A DNA stretch of 36,572 nt from Colwellia sp. (GTDB lineage: Bacteria; Pseudomonadota; Gammaproteobacteria; Enterobacterales; Alteromonadaceae): contig JAESPR010000053.1 of assembly GCA_016765685.1 (NCBI GenBank), positions 1 through 36,572 of the forward strand, written 5' to 3'. The notes beneath the pieces were generated by a model. The model did not search any database and had not been told where the DNA came from. It saw only the letters and a list, made by a program, of their open reading frames with translations. The position numbers were made by a program, and so were the translations under genes. Positions 34,907-36,572 of this stretch are shown here, in pieces. The first letter of the stretch is position 1. Each line of letters starts with the position of its first letter.

Positions 34907-35929
34907 ATGAAAGTTTTAGTTGTTGCTAATATGTACCCAACAAAACAGAATCCATCATCTGGGGTTTTTATTAAAAAAGTAACTGAGAAATTATCTAATT
35001 CAGCTGAGTTTGATGTGTACCTATGGAAATTACTTGGAGGTAATAAGCATCTAGCCTACATGCATTTTTATTTACTTTTTATCATTAAGCTTGTTATTGT
35101 TCGCCCTGACATTGTCTATTGTCATTTTATTTCACATACAGGTATTTTAGGCTACTTGGCGAAGAAAGTTTTTGGTAGTAAATTAGTATTAAATGCCCAT
35201 GGCTCAGATATTATGAACTCTATTAAAAAAGGAAATAGACTTTTTAAACTTAATCAATATTTGCTTTCACATGCCGACTTGGTTGTTGTGCCATCTCAGT
35301 TTTTAAAAAACATTATTCATAGCCACTTTTCTATTGAGCATTCTAAATTATTTGTTTCTCCTTCTGGCGGCGTTGTTCTTTCACAAAAAGAAAAAAATAA
35401 TAAAATAACTACTATGCTAAAACTCGGCTTTGTAGGTCGTTTAATACCAATGAAAGGCATCGATACAATAACTTCAGCGCTAAAAAACTCTAACAATATT
35501 GAATTACAGATTGCTGGTGGGGGCGATTATTCTTATATTTTTAATGAGTTAAAAGATAATGTTAAATTAACGTATTACGGTGAAATACCACAACATGAAT
35601 TAGAGAATTTATATAATGAAATTGATTTACTTTTATTCCCGACTAAGTTTGAAGAAAGTTTAGGCTTAACTCCTTTGGAGGCTATGGCCCATTTTGTGCC
35701 TGTTATTGCTTGTGATATGGGGGCGGTAAGCGAATATATTCACCATGAAAAAACGGGCTATTTAATACCTAAAGACAATGCTGTTCAGCTAAGTAAATAC
35801 ATTGAGAATTTTCGTTCAATGCCTCTATCTGAAAAAATTGCTATGGGTAAATTAGCACATCAAACAGCAAAAAAATATGAGGAAAGCATTGTTCACCAAG
35901 CGCTGAAAAATAGGTTGTCTTCTTTGTAG
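34907..35929 (+). CDS. GT4-family glycosyltransferase
   Basis: 340 aa. N-domain: VVANMYPTKQNPSSGVFIKKV (acceptor loop) and LNAHGSDIMN; C-domain: LGFVGRLIPMKGIDTITSAL, YYGEIPQHELENLY and the EX7E-type ESLGLTPLEAMAHFVPVIACD, with ISEY-like VSEYIHHEKTGYLIP afterwards. AAGG lies six bases before the ATG. It is the last glycosyltransferase in the window and is followed by a 258-base gap before ugd. Donor and acceptor unknown. Confidence 0.88.
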   Translation: MKVLVVANMYPTKQNPSSGVFIKKVTEKLSNSAEFDVYLWKLLGGNKHLAYMHFYLLFIIKLVIVRPDIVYCHFISHTGILGYLAKKVFGSKLVLNAHGSDIMNSIKKGNRLFKLNQYLLSHADLVVVPSQFLKNIIHSHFSIEHSKLFVSPSGGVVLSQKEKNNKITTMLKLGFVGRLIPMKGIDTITSALKNSNNIELQIAGGGDYSYIFNELKDNVKLTYYGEIPQHELENLYNEIDLLLFPTKFEESLGLTPLEAMAHFVPVIACDMGAVSEYIHHEKTGYLIPKDNAVQLSKYIENFRSMPLSEKIAMGKLAHQTAKKYEESIVHQALKNRLSSL

Positions 35930-36056
35930 CTTTGTGAACACCCGCCAATATACACAGGGTTGTAAGAAAGATTAATAAAGTTGACAGACTGAAGCTTGCT
36001 ATTGTTGTTATCAACAGGCATGATCTTGTTTTTTTAGTTAGGTGTAGGTGTCCATC

Positions 36057-36191
36057 ATGCCACAAAGTAGATTAATGGCTTTTGAGTGGGTAATGAAAGA
36101 ATTATTGTTCTTAAAAGCTAATGCTGATATTTTAGCTAACTTGAGTGATTACGGTGATATCTCCCTAAACCAAAGTGAATTTATGAAATGA
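36057..36191 (+). CDS. Possible small protein overlapping the ugd start
   Basis: A 44-codon frame beginning [11 protein letters not shown] and ending QSEFMK. Its stop overlaps the ugd ATG (ATGA, 36188-36191), the arrangement used repeatedly for coupled genes in this locus. GTG 36048 and ATG 36075 are alternative starts; GGTG-type bases lie upstream but no strong ribosome site. No family recognised. It may be a real leader/small protein, or the degraded 3' end of a lost gene. Confidence 0.3.
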   Translation: MPQSRLMAFEWVMKELLFLKANADILANLSDYGDISLNQSEFMK

Positions 36192-36572
36192 AAATAACAA
36201 TTGCTGGCACAGGTTTTGTAGGGCTATCTAACGCAGTTTTACTAGCTCAGCACAATGAAGTAATAGCATTAGATATATCTGCAACACGAGTTGATTTAAT
36301 TAACAGTAAGCAACCAACTGTTGTTGATGATGAAATCCAACATTACCTAACTAACAAGCAATTAAACTTAACGGCGACTCTTGATAAAAACGAAGCATTC
36401 TCTGATGCTGAGTATGTCGTTATTGCCACCCCTACCGATTACGATCCTCAAACCAACTACTTTAATACTTCTTCAGTTGAAACAGTAATTAAAGATGTTA
36501 TGGTTATTAATCCGAATGCAGTCATTATTATTAAATCTACGGTACCGGTTGGTTATACCCAACGTATTAAAC
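36188..36572 (+). CDS. ugd: UDP-glucose 6-dehydrogenase (partial, runs off the right edge)
   Basis: First 128 codons. The N-terminus [20 protein letters not shown] is the Rossmann motif, followed by [38 protein letters not shown] and [10 protein letters not shown], all matching the enterobacterial Ugd type rather than WbpA/WecC. It oxidises UDP-glucose to UDP-glucuronate. The catalytic cysteine region lies outside the window. It starts inside the stop of a possible 44-aa frame. UDP-GlcA could be a donor for the locus or a route to other uronic acids. Confidence 0.93.
   Translation, partial: MKITIAGTGFVGLSNAVLLAQHNEVIALDISATRVDLINSKQPTVVDDEIQHYLTNKQLNLTATLDKNEAFSDAEYVVIATPTDYDPQTNYFNTSSVETVIKDVMVINPNAVIIIKSTVPVGYTQRIK

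Noticed and set aside
35981-36010. Promoter for ugd based on a perfect TTGACA at 35981-35986
   Set aside because: No acceptable -10 hexamer at 16-18 bases downstream.

Overview
This 36.6-kb window is almost entirely a surface-polysaccharide (O-antigen or capsule type) biosynthesis locus. The DNA is AT-rich. The proteins look gammaproteobacterial: WecB, WecC and the partial Ugd at the right edge all follow the enterobacterial/vibrio pattern. I infer a marine Alteromonadales-type host (Colwellia or Thalassotalea-like). That assignment rests on style and is not proven by a marker gene.

Layout. 1-311: non-coding leader with an array of four small hairpins and a possible promoter. 312-4131: nucleotide-sugar genes manC, wecB and wecC, for GDP-mannose and UDP-ManNAcA. 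4135-10362: one uninterrupted 2075-residue gene that joins an FkbM-type methyltransferase, a coiled coil, a CgeB-like glycosyltransferase, a GT2-like segment, a beta-rich segment, a GT4-like glycosyltransferase, a TPR-like stretch and a radical SAM domain with a C-terminal cysteine cluster. 10420-16950: a discoidin-like + NodZ-like fucosyltransferase, gmd, an Fcl-like reductase, a cupin, a 3-hydroxyacyl-CoA dehydrogenase, a left-handed beta-helix acyltransferase and a DegT aminotransferase. These suggest GDP-6-deoxyhexose and N-acylated 4-amino-4,6-dideoxyhexose synthesis. 16987-18696: an orphan membrane protein with an ABC-exporter-like six-helix half and an unknown soluble half. 18868-22571: three glycosyltransferases on the minus strand, the only inverted block. 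22680-31006: GT4, GT2 (DPM1-like), DUF2304, Wzx flippase, a nitroreductase-like protein, a polysaccharide pyruvyl transferase, GT2 and a Wzy-like polymerase. 31030-33717: wbpB/wbpD/wbpE homologues for UDP-GlcNAc(3NAc)A. 33760-35929: two more GT4 enzymes. 36188-end: start of ugd.

How it works together (inference): the cytoplasmic enzymes supply UDP-ManNAcA, UDP-GlcNAc3NAcA, GDP-fucose-like and acylamido-6-deoxy sugars. About eleven glycosyltransferase domains assemble a lipid-linked repeat, pyruvyl and possibly methyl or radical-SAM chemistry decorates it, Wzx flips it and Wzy polymerises it. The initiating transferase, chain-length regulator, export genes and a UDP-GlcNAc 6-dehydrogenase (WbpA) are not in the window.

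The item most likely to be new is the 2075-residue fusion, which carries a nearly identical 147-bp tandem duplication in its coiled coil. Others worth attention are the orphan membrane protein, the hydroxyacyl-CoA dehydrogenase embedded among sugar genes, and the nitroreductase/pyruvyl transferase pair.
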